This document shows, one piece after another, positions 15,592 to 25,200 of a stretch of 29,994 nt of DNA. Source of the stretch: a virus; the IMG/VR virus record IMGVR_UViG_3300021964_000333, positions 1-29,994 of that record; one strand, written 5' to 3'. Every line of letters begins with the position of its first letter. The stretch's first letter is position 1. A program made the position numbers and the translations under genes. Under the pieces are notes generated by a model that was not told the origin of the DNA, made no database searches, and saw only the letters and a list, made by a program, of their open reading frames with translations.

Positions 15592-18261
15592 ATGGCTAAA
15601 CGTTTTGGTGGATTCACACCGCAACAACAACAAACACTGTTATCTAAGATGGGCTACACAGGCCCAGCGCAACAGGATGACATTAATAAGTTCATGATGT
15701 CTAGCCCTAAAGCTGCATCTATGATGGGCAAGTATGCACAGATGGCTAAGGCTCGTGTAGAAGGTGGTCCACAGACAGCTATGCAAGTAGGTGGCTACAT
15801 GGCTCCTCCTACTCCTATGCAACAGATGCAACAACAAGCTGCTACACTTGACTATAATCGCTTGTATGCTCAGCCTAATCAGCAACCTATGCAACCTCCT
15901 GTAGCTATGCAGGTTGGTGGTATGACTAACCAGCCTAACACTACAGGTGGGTTTGATGTTGCTCCTACACCTTATCCTACTCTTGTACAACCTCCTGCTC
16001 CTTATGATCCTACTGCAGGTCTACCTACTGCTGTAGAAGCTCCTGATGTTACTTCTTACTTAGAAGACACATCTGCAGGTCAAACCGCCCATCTTAAAAC
16101 AGGTGTCCAAAATTTGTTAGCTAGTGGAGACTTACCAGAAGATCCTAGCAATTACACTATTACAGGTGGTAAACGTAACTGGACTATTACTTTTGATAAT
16201 GGTCAAACAGTAAAGTCAACTGTACGTAACCCTGCAAGTGCTGAGAATGATGCAAAAATGATTGCTGAAGCTATAGCAGGTTACAAAGGTAGTGACATCT
16301 ATAAAGGGTATCAACAACAGCAACAACAGTATGAGCAGAACTTAGGTCAGTATCAAGACTACTATCGCACACAGGCTGGTACAGCAGTACAAGACCCTGA
16401 GACTATTCGTGCTAATCTAAACACTGCACAACAGACGCTAGGACAAGAGCAAGGTCTACTACAGCAATACACTAATCAGCTTGCTAACATGGCTGCTGAT
16501 GATCCACAACGTGCTACACTACAAGGTCTTATTGATCAGCAACAAGTTAAAGTAACACAAGCTCGTGCAGGTGTATCTACAGCACAGACTGCACTAGAGA
16601 CTGTAGGTATGCCTAGCACTACAGAGCTACGTTCTACAGCATTAGATAAACCTGAAGAGCTAGTCACTAAGCAGGATGTAGTTCAGGTATCAGATGCACA
16701 GCGTGAAGCTGGTATGATTGCTGAAGGTGTAGGTCAAGCACCAGAGGATGCTGTTAAAGCACAACAAACTATTGCTAAGCTACGTGCTGATGTACCTCTA
16801 GCTAAAGAGTTCGAAGCTGCTGGTATGACTACTGCTGAAGCTGCACAAGAAGTAGCTAACGTAATGTCTAAGCTAACTGCTGTAACAGGTAAGCCTAGCG
16901 CAGAAGCATTAGCTGATGCAGCTACTATGGACCCGCAACAGCTAGCACAGTTAGGTCTTACAGTAGATCAGATTGATCGTGCTCGTAGAGTAGAAGCTAT
17001 CCCAGCGCTAGAAGTTACACCAGAGATGGAAGTAACAGGTGCTGTAGACATGGAACGTGCTAAGGCAGAGACTAACTTTGCTGCAGCTACTGGTGTTCCA
17101 TCTACTGAAGCTACTGTACAAGGTCAGCTTACACAGCTTATGGAGCAGTTCGAGGATGGTGAGACTCCTGCGTGGGCTGCTGGTGCTATGAGAGCCGCTA
17201 CCCAGCGCATGGCTGCACGAGGTTTGTCAGCTTCTAGTATGGCTGGTCAAGCTATCGTACAAGCTGCTATGGAGTCTGCACTACCTATTGCACAGATGGA
17301 TGCACAGACACGTGCTCAGTTCGAAGCTCAGAACTTAAGTAACCGCCAACAAGCTGCTATGTTTGCTGCAGAGCAACGCTCTAAGTTCCTTGGCATGGAG
17401 TTTGACCAAGAGTTCCAAGCACGTGTACAGAACGCTGCACGTATCGCTGATATAGCACAGATTAACTTTACTGCTGAGCAACAGGTAGCACTAGAGAATG
17501 CACGTATGGCGCAGACTGTAGACATTGCTAACCTTGATGCTAAGAATGCTAAGATCATGGCAGATGCTGCAGCTATGTCACAGCTTGATCTGACTAACCT
17601 TAACAATAGACAACAGGCAGCAATCCAAAAAGCTAAAGCATTCCTAGACTTTGATATGTCTAGCATGTCTAACCAACAGCAAGTTGCTATGTTTAAGGCT
17701 CAAAGCTTAGCAAGTGTATTTATGTCTGATACTGCTGCTGAGAATGCTACACGTCAGTTTAACGCTTCTAGCCAAGATCAAGTAGGTATGTTTTTCTCTA
17801 ACTTGCAGACACAGATTCAGCAGTTTAACAATGAGCAAGCTAATGCTATGGAGAAGTTTAACGCTGGTGAAGCTAATGCTATCTCACAATTTAATGCAGC
17901 ACAACAGAATGCACGTGATCAGTTTAACGCATCCCAAGCTCTTGTAGTTGAGCAAGCTAATGCTCAGTGGGAACAAGCTATCACTACTATGGATAACGCT
18001 GCACAGAACCAAGCTAACCGTGATGCAGCTATTGCAGCTAATGGTTATACTGAGACTACGTATAACAATATGCTACAGCAAGAGCGTGATGCTTTAGATT
18101 ATGCATGGCGTACATCAGATAATGAACTTACTCGTGAAAACTCTTACATGATTGCTGAGCTTCAGAGGAACGGTCAAGTAGCAGCAGCTAAAGGTGAAGC
18201 TGCAGGAAGCATTGCTGCTGTAGCTACAGATTATCTACTTAAAAAGTTTCTTCCTATTTAA
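15592..18261 (+). CDS. Internal virion (ejection-type) protein with 22-residue repeats, 889 aa
   Basis: Residues 1-160 are Gln/Met/Pro/Gly-rich with repeats of MQVGG (AMQVGGYM, AMQVGGMT) and probably disordered. Residues ~190-215 form a small beta segment (YTITGGKRNWTITFDNGQT). Residues ~235-340 are coiled coil, including a Gln run near 241-245. Residues 480-575 contain an Ala-rich helical part. Residues 582-823 form eleven gapless 22-residue repeats (for example LSNRQQAAMFA, LNNRQQAAIQK, MSNQQQVAMFK). The C-terminus is a short hydrophobic helix (YLLKKFLPI). The size, helical content and place after the tail genes fit an internal virion protein injected with DNA, like T7 gp14-16, but no enzyme motif is present. 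It contains three CCCAGCGC sites. Confidence 0.7.
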   Translation: MAKRFGGFTPQQQQTLLSKMGYTGPAQQDDINKFMMSSPKAASMMGKYAQMAKARVEGGPQTAMQVGGYMAPPTPMQQMQQQAATLDYNRLYAQPNQQPMQPPVAMQVGGMTNQPNTTGGFDVAPTPYPTLVQPPAPYDPTAGLPTAVEAPDVTSYLEDTSAGQTAHLKTGVQNLLASGDLPEDPSNYTITGGKRNWTITFDNGQTVKSTVRNPASAENDAKMIAEAIAGYKGSDIYKGYQQQQQQYEQNLGQYQDYYRTQAGTAVQDPETIRANLNTAQQTLGQEQGLLQQYTNQLANMAADDPQRATLQGLIDQQQVKVTQARAGVSTAQTALETVGMPSTTELRSTALDKPEELVTKQDVVQVSDAQREAGMIAEGVGQAPEDAVKAQQTIAKLRADVPLAKEFEAAGMTTAEAAQEVANVMSKLTAVTGKPSAEALADAATMDPQQLAQLGLTVDQIDRARRVEAIPALEVTPEMEVTGAVDMERAKAETNFAAATGVPSTEATVQGQLTQLMEQFEDGETPAWAAGAMRAATQRMAARGLSASSMAGQAIVQAAMESALPIAQMDAQTRAQFEAQNLSNRQQAAMFAAEQRSKFLGMEFDQEFQARVQNAARIADIAQINFTAEQQVALENARMAQTVDIANLDAKNAKIMADAAAMSQLDLTNLNNRQQAAIQKAKAFLDFDMSSMSNQQQVAMFKAQSLASVFMSDTAAENATRQFNASSQDQVGMFFSNLQTQIQQFNNEQANAMEKFNAGEANAISQFNAAQQNARDQFNASQALVVEQANAQWEQAITTMDNAAQNQANRDAAIAANGYTETTYNNMLQQERDALDYAWRTSDNELTRENSYMIAELQRNGQVAAAKGEAAGSIAAVATDYLLKKFLPI
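15663..15670 (+). repeat. CCCAGCGC dispersed motif, site 5
   Basis: Near the start of the 889-aa gene, extended GGCCCAGCGC, codons ggc cca gcg (GPA). Confidence 0.8.
17001..17008 (+). repeat. CCCAGCGC dispersed motif, site 6
   Basis: In the 889-aa gene, codons atc cca gcg (IPA); core only, preceded by AT. Confidence 0.8.
17201..17208 (+). repeat. CCCAGCGC dispersed motif, site 7
   Basis: 200 bases after site 6 but in another reading frame: acc cag cgc (TQR). Confidence 0.8.
17335..18060 (+). repeat. Eleven 66-bp coding repeats (22-residue helical units)
   Basis: Protein residues 582-823 of the internal virion protein divide into eleven consecutive 22-residue units without an insertion or deletion. 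Related unit starts are LSNRQQAAMFA, FTAEQQVALEN, LDAKNAKIMAD, LNNRQQAAIQK and MSNQQQVAMFK; later units carry QFNA/KFNA every 11 residues. The DNA is diverged, so the period is kept by selection on the protein and not by recent duplication. Confidence 0.75.
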
Positions 18262-18273
18262 AGGTAACGTATA

Positions 18274-19449
18274 ATGGCAGGTTTAACAGAATTATCAAAA
18301 ACAACGGACCCGATAGAGATACTACGTATTCTTCAGGAAGAGGCGTATAAAGCAGAACTACCTAAGTCTGAGCAACAAGGTTTGTTAACTAAGCCTACTA
18401 TAAGTAAAGATGACGAGTCTTACGGTATAGTAAAGTTTATATCTGATTGGTGGACAGACTCAGAAGAAAAAGTAAAAGAGGCACGTAAGGAAGTACTAGA
18501 AGGTTTAGTCAATATGCCTACACCTACACTACCTCAACCACCTGTGCCAGATGAACTTATGGATGTACCTACTGCTGATTCAGAGCCTGTTATAGAAGGT
18601 GTACCAGAGCAGCCTGAGATGCTTGTGCCTGAACCATATAAACTAGATGCTGACACACGAGGTAATGAGTTAGGACTTCGTGGTTTGATGTCTCCTGAGT
18701 TAAAGGAAAGTATAGATGAAACTGTTTCTGATGTTGTTACTGAGTCTGTCGCTGATGGGGTGCAGCTTGGGAAACCTACAGAGGTTGTACAAAAAGCTTT
18801 AGACCTAAATAAAGAAAACACAACCTTAAATAAAGACACAGTAGAAGAACAGATAGTAAGTATCTTAGGTAAGAATATGTATGCTGCTTCTGCTCTAGGT
18901 GCATTTACTTTAGAGTCTGGTACAAACTTTGATAGTTTAACTGAAAGCATGGGTTATAGTTTAAAGAATGCAAAAGACGCTAATATTAGTCAAAGTAAAA
19001 TAGATAAGGCTATAGCAAAGCTATCCGATGCGGATAAAGCTAAATTAAATGCAGGTCAAAATCTATTTAGTTTTGGTAAAGCCCTGTTTGATAGCGCATA
19101 TGAAGGTGGTGTTAAATACAGAGGCCGTGGTTTAATTCACATAACCCATAAAAGCATGTACAAAAAGGTAGGTGATAAAATAGGTGTTGATCTTGTTAAG
19201 AATCCTGAACTAGTAAATGACCCTAAGTATGCAGTACCTGCTGCTATTGCTTTCTTAGACATTAAAGGTTTCTTTGATAAAACACCTACAGCAAACTCTT
19301 TACACAAAGCTGTTAATCCTGGCTCTGGAAGTAAAAAGAAAAAAGACAGATGGACAGCAGCTACAACTTACTTAGACTCTTTTAATAAATCAGAAGATCG
19401 TAGCACATCACAACGTCCTATGTTACGTCCTGACGAAGAAGAAGAATAA
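18274..19449 (+). CDS. GH19-type lysin (chitinase-like endolysin or virion hydrolase)
   Basis: The C-terminal half, residues ~185-370, resembles glycoside hydrolase 19 / lysozyme-like endolysins: AASALGAFTLESGTNFDSLT (E214 the likely catalytic Glu), SMGYS, then YRGRGLIHITHKSMYKKVG (282-300) and NPELVNDPKYAVPAAIAFL. These enzymes cut glycan strands of peptidoglycan. The N-terminal ~180 residues are acidic, Pro-rich and disordered (PTPTLPQPPVPDE), an extension not needed for a simple endolysin, so it may be virion-bound and aid DNA entry. It has no signal peptide, and its TAA overlaps the ATG of the holin candidate by one base (TAATG), so a lysis cassette is the simpler reading. Confidence 0.75.
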   Translation: MAGLTELSKTTDPIEILRILQEEAYKAELPKSEQQGLLTKPTISKDDESYGIVKFISDWWTDSEEKVKEARKEVLEGLVNMPTPTLPQPPVPDELMDVPTADSEPVIEGVPEQPEMLVPEPYKLDADTRGNELGLRGLMSPELKESIDETVSDVVTESVADGVQLGKPTEVVQKALDLNKENTTLNKDTVEEQIVSILGKNMYAASALGAFTLESGTNFDSLTESMGYSLKNAKDANISQSKIDKAIAKLSDADKAKLNAGQNLFSFGKALFDSAYEGGVKYRGRGLIHITHKSMYKKVGDKIGVDLVKNPELVNDPKYAVPAAIAFLDIKGFFDKTPTANSLHKAVNPGSGSKKKKDRWTAATTYLDSFNKSEDRSTSQRPMLRPDEEEE

Positions 19450-19892
19450 TGTTTGGCTTACCCCTAGAACTAATCACTATGCTATTCTCCACTGTGCTAG
19501 GTGGTGTAATGTCTATCTGGGGTCAGTCTATGAAAGCCCGTCAGATGCAGAACGAGATGCTTATGCAACGTGCAGAGTTTAACCGTAGTGCTGTAGCTGA
19601 TGCACGTGATGCAGGTAAGAATGACAAACACTTTGCTTGGACACGTAGGCTTATCGCTTTATCTGCTGTATTCTCTATTATTGTCTTGCCAAAGCTAGTC
19701 GCTGTATGGTATCCTGATGTCAGCGTATATGTAGGGTACACTGAAGCTACTGGTGGTCCGTTAGCTTGGCTCTTTGGTCCAGCAGAAGCAATACAGTGGA
19801 AGATGGCTAAAGGCTTTGTAATCACTCCACTAGACACACATATCGTATCAGCCATTGTAGGACTCTACTTCGGCGCAGGTTTCACTAAATAA
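19449..19892 (+). CDS. Holin candidate, three transmembrane segments
   Basis: This 147-residue protein has hydrophobic segments at about 4-24 (LPLELITMLFSTVLGGVMSI), 67-88 (RLIALSAVFSIIVLPKLVAV) and 131-145 (HIVSAIVGLYFGAGF), separated by a charged stretch (MKARQMQNEMLMQRAEFNRS) and a Gly/Pro loop. It is coupled by a TAATG overlap to the GH19 lysin gene. A small multi-span membrane protein next to a lysin is the classic holin arrangement. The aromatic, Gly-rich loop between TM2 and TM3 (YVGYTEATGGPLAWLFGP) is unusual for a holin. A membrane channel for DNA entry is the alternative. Confidence 0.6.
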   Translation: MFGLPLELITMLFSTVLGGVMSIWGQSMKARQMQNEMLMQRAEFNRSAVADARDAGKNDKHFAWTRRLIALSAVFSIIVLPKLVAVWYPDVSVYVGYTEATGGPLAWLFGPAEAIQWKMAKGFVITPLDTHIVSAIVGLYFGAGFTK

Positions 19893-19904
19893 GGTATAAC
19901 AAAA

Positions 19905-20465
19905 ATGTCACTATCTCCTTTTGATGGACCTATCCCAGGTCAGTCTCTTACAGCAGAACCAGGTAACGCTCCTTGGGAGAAACCTTCTAAGTTCTCTGAT
20001 CCTATGGATGTACTAGAAATGTATATGGAAAAGCTAGGCAATGAAGAGATTGTAGATGATGTAATAGATATGCTCGACGTAGGTATTCCTATTGAGACAG
20101 TAGCAGGTACTATGTTAGGTATGGGTGTGATGAATGGTATGCACACTGTAGATGTTAAGATGTTATTGCTGCCTCTTGTAAGCGCACATATTAAATCGCT
20201 AGCTGATGTTGTAGGTGTAGAGTATAAGATGTCTATGGCAGACTACGATGATAAAGATGCTAAAGCTAGACAGAAACGACAGGCTAAACTAGAAGCTAAA
20301 CTTGCTATGAAAACTGGTAAGATTGTACCTCAGAAAGCTGACGAAGGTGAGAAGCTTATGATGGAAACACAAGAACAGCTAGAAGCGCCACAACAAGAAG
20401 AACAAGTAATGGAAGAAGCACCTGCAGAAGAAATGCCTGTAGGACTAATGGCACGAGGACAATAA
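19905..20465 (+). CDS. Putative virion protein, 186 aa (GQSLTAEPGNAPWE family)
   Basis: The N-terminus SPFDGPIPGQSLTAEPGNAP, then PSKFSDPMDVLEMYMEKL, is a block I recognise from hypothetical proteins of cyanophages and pelagiphages. The middle is helical and hydrophobic (GTMLGMGVMNGMHTVDVKML, VKMLLLPLVSAHIKSLADVV), possibly membrane-interacting. Residues ~120-186 are a highly charged, Gln/Glu-rich coiled or disordered tail. It lies one base before the next virion gene. No enzymatic motif is visible. Function unknown; co-location with internal virion genes suggests it is carried in or needed for the particle. Confidence 0.55.
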   Translation: MSLSPFDGPIPGQSLTAEPGNAPWEKPSKFSDPMDVLEMYMEKLGNEEIVDDVIDMLDVGIPIETVAGTMLGMGVMNGMHTVDVKMLLLPLVSAHIKSLADVVGVEYKMSMADYDDKDAKARQKRQAKLEAKLAMKTGKIVPQKADEGEKLMMETQEQLEAPQQEEQVMEEAPAEEMPVGLMARGQ

Positions 20466-20466
20466 T

Positions 20467-22275
20467 ATGAGTTTTGCAGCAGGTTTCGCTAAAGGTTTTG
20501 CTAATACATTTGTTAGTAACCTAAAGGATAGACGAGAGCGTATCCAAGACTTAGTTGATCAGGGTATTGCTTCAGCTAAAGCTGTGGCTCCTCGTTATGC
20601 ACAAGCTACAGCAGAATATAAAAACATTCTTGAGATTGGTGACATCATGAAGACACGCTATAATGTGTCAGATGAAGAGTTTGTTGCACTAGCTCAAGGT
20701 ACAGACATAACAAAGTTATATCAAAATATCATTAATGAGGACGCTGCTCGTACTGCAGCAGGACGTTCTGGTGTAAGTAAGCAAGACTTCATTAACGTTG
20801 TTGATATGCCTGAAGCTGTACTACCAGAGAACACTACACGTGAACAAGCTATTGCACAGATCATGGGTCTACAAAGCGTAATGCTAGAGAAAGAAGAAGA
20901 CCCTAAAAGCGAAGCTGCTAAAACACGTACAGGTGCTGCAAGTCTTGGTGAGTTTCTTGGGTATAACCCTAAGCTGTCTGCTGAGAAACAACTAGAGGCA
21001 ATGAAGATTATGGGTTATGATGTGTCTGACCTAGAATACTTCCAAGCTACACAAGGTACTAAACAGAAAGTTATTCCTGGTGTTACACGTACACGTGATG
21101 TTGTGTTTGATGACATTGACTACGATAAGAATAGCTATGATGGAACACAGCGTAAGTTTAATTCCATGATTGCTACACGCTTAGCAGGTGCAGACATTTC
21201 TGATCCTGACATCTTCCGTACAACTACAGGTATTAAATCTGATGATAAGACTGTGATGCGTGACAATGCGCTAGAGGCATCTATGTCTATGGCTAAACTT
21301 GAGCTAGAGATTATTAACTCAGGCGCTGGGCTAGGTTTGATTGGTCCTGCTGCTAGACGTAATCTACTAGAAGGTATCTTCTCACAGATTGATGGTGGTA
21401 CTGCAGGAGTACAAGAGATACAAACTCTTATGGCTAACGTAGAGAAGGGTAACGCTATCGCAGCTATCAATGCTATCTATAATGAGAAGGGACGCTTCAC
21501 TGCAGAGGATTATCAAGCTATCATCAATGGTGTTGTACCTAAAACATCAACAAGAGAATCACTAACTGATGACGACATGGGTTTACCTAGTGGTCCTGTT
21601 ACACTTGATGAACAGACGGAGGAAGCGCTAACAGATGATGACATGGGTTTGCCTACTGGTCCTGTTACACTTGATGAACAACCAGATGTAGCTTCAGTAG
21701 CTCCTACACCACCTGTAGTAGAAGATGAAGAGATAGAAGAACTAAAGAGTAAGATAGAAGCTGAGACTGATCCTGTTGTACAGCAAGCTTTAGAGAACGA
21801 GCTAAAGCAAATACAAGCTGAAGCAGAGAAGCCACCAGCTATCGGTAGTGCACGTGAAGTAGCTAAGCGTAATCTAGAAAACAAAGATCGTATGCGTGAA
21901 GCTATGGCATCTGTAACTAAAGAGCAATGGAATGAAATGTCTCGTGAGGAACGCAGAGATGCAGGTCTACCTGTACGCCCACTAGACATGTGGTTCGCAG
22001 GTAGTGATGCGTTTAAAGGTGATGTTGAGGAAGACACATCTACAGAGCTAAAAAATACAACAGACTTCTTAACAGAATACAACAGCGATATTATATCTTT
22101 CTTACGTGAAGATGGAATGACAGGAGAGGAAGACGAAGAAGAGTTTAAGTATGCTCTAGCTGCGTGGTTTGATGAAAACTCTAACCGCTTAGATATACCA
22201 GCTATGACATCTGATGCTAATTTAGACACAATAGCTAAGATATACAAAACTGTACTCACTAACCTTAACCAGTAA
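20467..22275 (+). CDS. Internal virion-type protein, 602 aa
   Basis: The first ~20 residues (SFAAGFAKGFANTFVSNLKD) form an amphipathic Gly/Ala/Phe helix. The body to ~residue 365 is helical with TGAASLGEFLGYNPKLSAEK and GIKSDDKTVMRDNALEASMS; residues 366-410 hold a duplicated 22-residue acidic unit (LTDDDMGLP...GPVTLDEQ); the remainder is a charged coiled coil and a C-terminal helical domain. There is no catalytic motif or signal peptide. The neighbours on both sides are large virion proteins, so a T7 gp15-like ejection role is plausible but not shown. It contains one CCCAGCGC site on the opposite strand. Confidence 0.6.
   Translation: MSFAAGFAKGFANTFVSNLKDRRERIQDLVDQGIASAKAVAPRYAQATAEYKNILEIGDIMKTRYNVSDEEFVALAQGTDITKLYQNIINEDAARTAAGRSGVSKQDFINVVDMPEAVLPENTTREQAIAQIMGLQSVMLEKEEDPKSEAAKTRTGAASLGEFLGYNPKLSAEKQLEAMKIMGYDVSDLEYFQATQGTKQKVIPGVTRTRDVVFDDIDYDKNSYDGTQRKFNSMIATRLAGADISDPDIFRTTTGIKSDDKTVMRDNALEASMSMAKLELEIINSGAGLGLIGPAARRNLLEGIFSQIDGGTAGVQEIQTLMANVEKGNAIAAINAIYNEKGRFTAEDYQAIINGVVPKTSTRESLTDDDMGLPSGPVTLDEQTEEALTDDDMGLPTGPVTLDEQPDVASVAPTPPVVEDEEIEELKSKIEAETDPVVQQALENELKQIQAEAEKPPAIGSAREVAKRNLENKDRMREAMASVTKEQWNEMSREERRDAGLPVRPLDMWFAGSDAFKGDVEEDTSTELKNTTDFLTEYNSDIISFLREDGMTGEEDEEEFKYALAAWFDENSNRLDIPAMTSDANLDTIAKIYKTVLTNLNQ
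21323..21330 (-). repeat. CCCAGCGC dispersed motif, site 8
   Basis: In the 602-aa gene, reverse orientation, codons ggc gct ggg (GAG); extended AGCCCAGCGC. Confidence 0.8.
21562..21681 (+). repeat. Two-copy tandem repeat inside the 602-aa gene
   Basis: Units 21562-21615 and 21628-21681 (period 66 bp) both encode LTDDDMGLPxGPVTLDEQ, with x being Ser then Thr, so 17 of 18 residues match. The DNA copies differ at several, mostly third, positions, so the duplication is not brand new. Confidence 0.85.
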
Positions 22276-22286
22276 GGACTAGCACT

Positions 22287-25200
22287 GTGGCTGACCCATA
22301 TAACTATTACACAGCAGAATCAATGCAGGACAAGAAGCTGTCTGACTTACGTACAGATAGTGCTTTCCTTAAAGATGCTGTAACATTCCTGAAGAGTAAT
22401 CGTTTAGAATACACAGACGAAGACTTACAGGATATGTCTGCATCTGACATCACAGATAAAGTCCTTGAGCATATGCGTTACCAATCAGTTAATGAACGCA
22501 CTATGTATAAAGACTATTACTATCTAGCTGATCAAACTACGCCAACACAAGAACGTGAAGCTTTCAGTCGTTTGATGTTTGCTTTTGATAATGCTAAAGG
22601 TGAAGGTTGGTTTGACCGTGGTGGTGAAAAGATACAAGACTATGCAGGTGCTGTACTATCATCTCCTACTACAATGGCTTCTGCTGCTGCAGGTTTGTTT
22701 ACTGCAGGTACTGGTGCTGTAGCTATTAAAGCGGGTGCTGAGTTAGCTAAAGGTGCAGGTAAGGCTGTATCTGCTTCTATGCTACGTGGCGCAGCTATGA
22801 ATAACCTTAAGAAAGCTGGTATCGTTGCTGCTGCAGATGGTAGCATCGGTGCTTTAACTGATTTAGCTAATCAACGTATTCGTCAGATAGGTGGTAAGTC
22901 TATTGGTGAAGAGCGTGACATTAGCTTAGGACAAGCTGCAGTGTCGGGTGCACTTAGTGCTGCACCAGGTGTAGCCTTATACGGCGCTGGGAAGCTTGTA
23001 TCTAACCGTGCATCTAAGAAACTTGTAGAGGCAGGTCAGATGGGAGAGGAGGCACTAAACGAAAGACGTGTCGCCGCAAAAGAGGCAGCTAAGAAGCTGT
23101 CTGATAAAGCTAAGAAGACACCAGAAGGTAAAGCTCTACTAAGCTACGTGTCAAACAATATGCTACGTGCTATTGATCCACGTATGGTAGAGGAAGGTAA
23201 AGTTGTACGTCAAGACATCTTTAGTGCTGACTTACCTGATGGGCTTATCGGTGGCTTTGATGTAGACACTATCCAGCGTATCGCTGCTGCAGGTTATGAA
23301 GTAGCAGAAGAGCTAGGTGTTACAGATGATATGATCAAGCAAGGTAAGCGTATCACTGAAGTGATTGCTGATAGTATCACTAGTGGCGATGGTAAGGCTC
23401 TCGCTGTCATTGATAATATACGTGAGAAGTATAGCCTGTCACGTGAACAACTATCAGTAGCTTATGCATCAGAAGTATCAGACGCTGCTCGTATCTTGCG
23501 TAGCTCTCGTACAGCTAGAGATAAAGTTTATGCTAAGAGAGTTGACTCTTTGTTTGAGGCAGGGATGTCACCCGTTACGTCTGACGAAATGAAGGTCATG
23601 AAAGATGTACAGAAAAGTATGTCTTCTATTGTGATCAACAATCTGAAAGACCTTGAGAATGCTAGACGTATGTTCATGACTTCTCAACCAGCTACAACTA
23701 TGCGTAACAACATCTTCTCTGTAGCTATGACAGGTATCGACTTGATAGATCAGGTGACTACTGCTGCAGTACGTACTGTGCGTAACAACCCTGAAGCTTC
23801 AGCAGGTGCAACACTACAAGGCTCATTGGATAACATCAAGTATCTTACATTTGATAATTATGTCGCTGAAGCTTTGACTACTATGTTACACGAGAGCGCA
23901 CCTAAGCGTATGCAGAAAGTATTCTATGATGCAGCTATAGCTGAACAGGCTGTGGTAGGCTCTAATAAGTTCTCTAAAGTAGGCGCAGCTATGAACGTTC
24001 TGAACACTATGTCAGACCGTGTAGTTAAACGTGCTGTGATTGCTGGTAGCATTGACCGTCAGCTTAAGCAATTAGGCAATAAAGAGCTAGGCACTGACGT
24101 TCTAGACATGATGCGTAAAGGACGTACACAAGACTTACCTGATGATATCCTACAAGCTGCACTAGATGAATCACTAGCGTTTACATTCCAGCGTAGGTTT
24201 GGTGGTAAAGATGCTAGCGCTGTGAATAAAGCTGCAGCTAGTGCTATCCGTACAATCCACAACTACGGGCTTACACTAGCCATTCCATTCCCACGATACT
24301 TGGCATCACAAGCTAAGTTCGTGTCGGACTACACAGGACTTACTGTAGCTCGTCGTATTGTTTCAGGTAGACGTGTAGCAGATGAAGAATATGGTAAACT
24401 TGCCACTGGTTGGATGGGTACGTATGGATTAATAAACGTTTATCAGAATAAGATATACGATGGTACTAGCTGGAACGAAGTAGTAGACCCTAATAATAAT
24501 CGTACATATGATGCTCAATCAGCTATGGGTCCACTGACTGCACAAGCATACATATCAGACCACCTTGCTCGTAGATTAGAAGGTATGCCTGTTAAACCTG
24601 GAAAAGAAGTAAGGGCAGACTTAGCTAAGATATTAGGTACATCTGAGTTCCGTGTTGATACAGGTTTAGTTGATGCTGTTATGTCAGGTCTAGATGGTAA
24701 AGGCTGGGATAAGTTTAACAGAACTATGTCTGATACAGTAATACCTGTAACATATCCTTTTGCTGTGTTTAAAGACTTCTATGGACAGTTTGATCCACGT
24801 AGTTCTTACATCCCTAACACAGAAGACCCAACATTCTCTATGCTAGACTTCCACGGCATGAATGTTCCTATGAATCTGTATCAACGTGTAACACGTCAGC
24901 TACCAGACTTTAACACAGATGAAATGGCTAACACCTTTAACGAAATGTTTGATACTAACATTGATAGTGACGGTGTTATGAAGTATCTAGAGTTCTTCTC
25001 TTCAGCTACACGTACACAGTTCCAGAATGATTATGCTAAAGATGCATTCGGTGATGACCTTAAGTATGATGCTATCCGCATGAATGTCTTGGGTGATGGA
25101 CCACTACGTATCCTAGACCCACTAGATAAACAGCTTACTGGACTTGTAGGTAGACCACCAAAGAATGCATTAGAGCGTGAAGTAACACGTCTACAGCTTG

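Noticed and set aside
16309-16328. CAA/CAG run in the 889-aa gene as a microsatellite
   Set aside because: Short, mixed codons encoding a Gln run in a Gln-rich coiled coil; ordinary protein composition.
21513-22259. 248-aa open frame on the minus strand
   Set aside because: Low-complexity Ser-rich product lying antisense to the 602-aa gene, no ribosome site; a codon-bias shadow.
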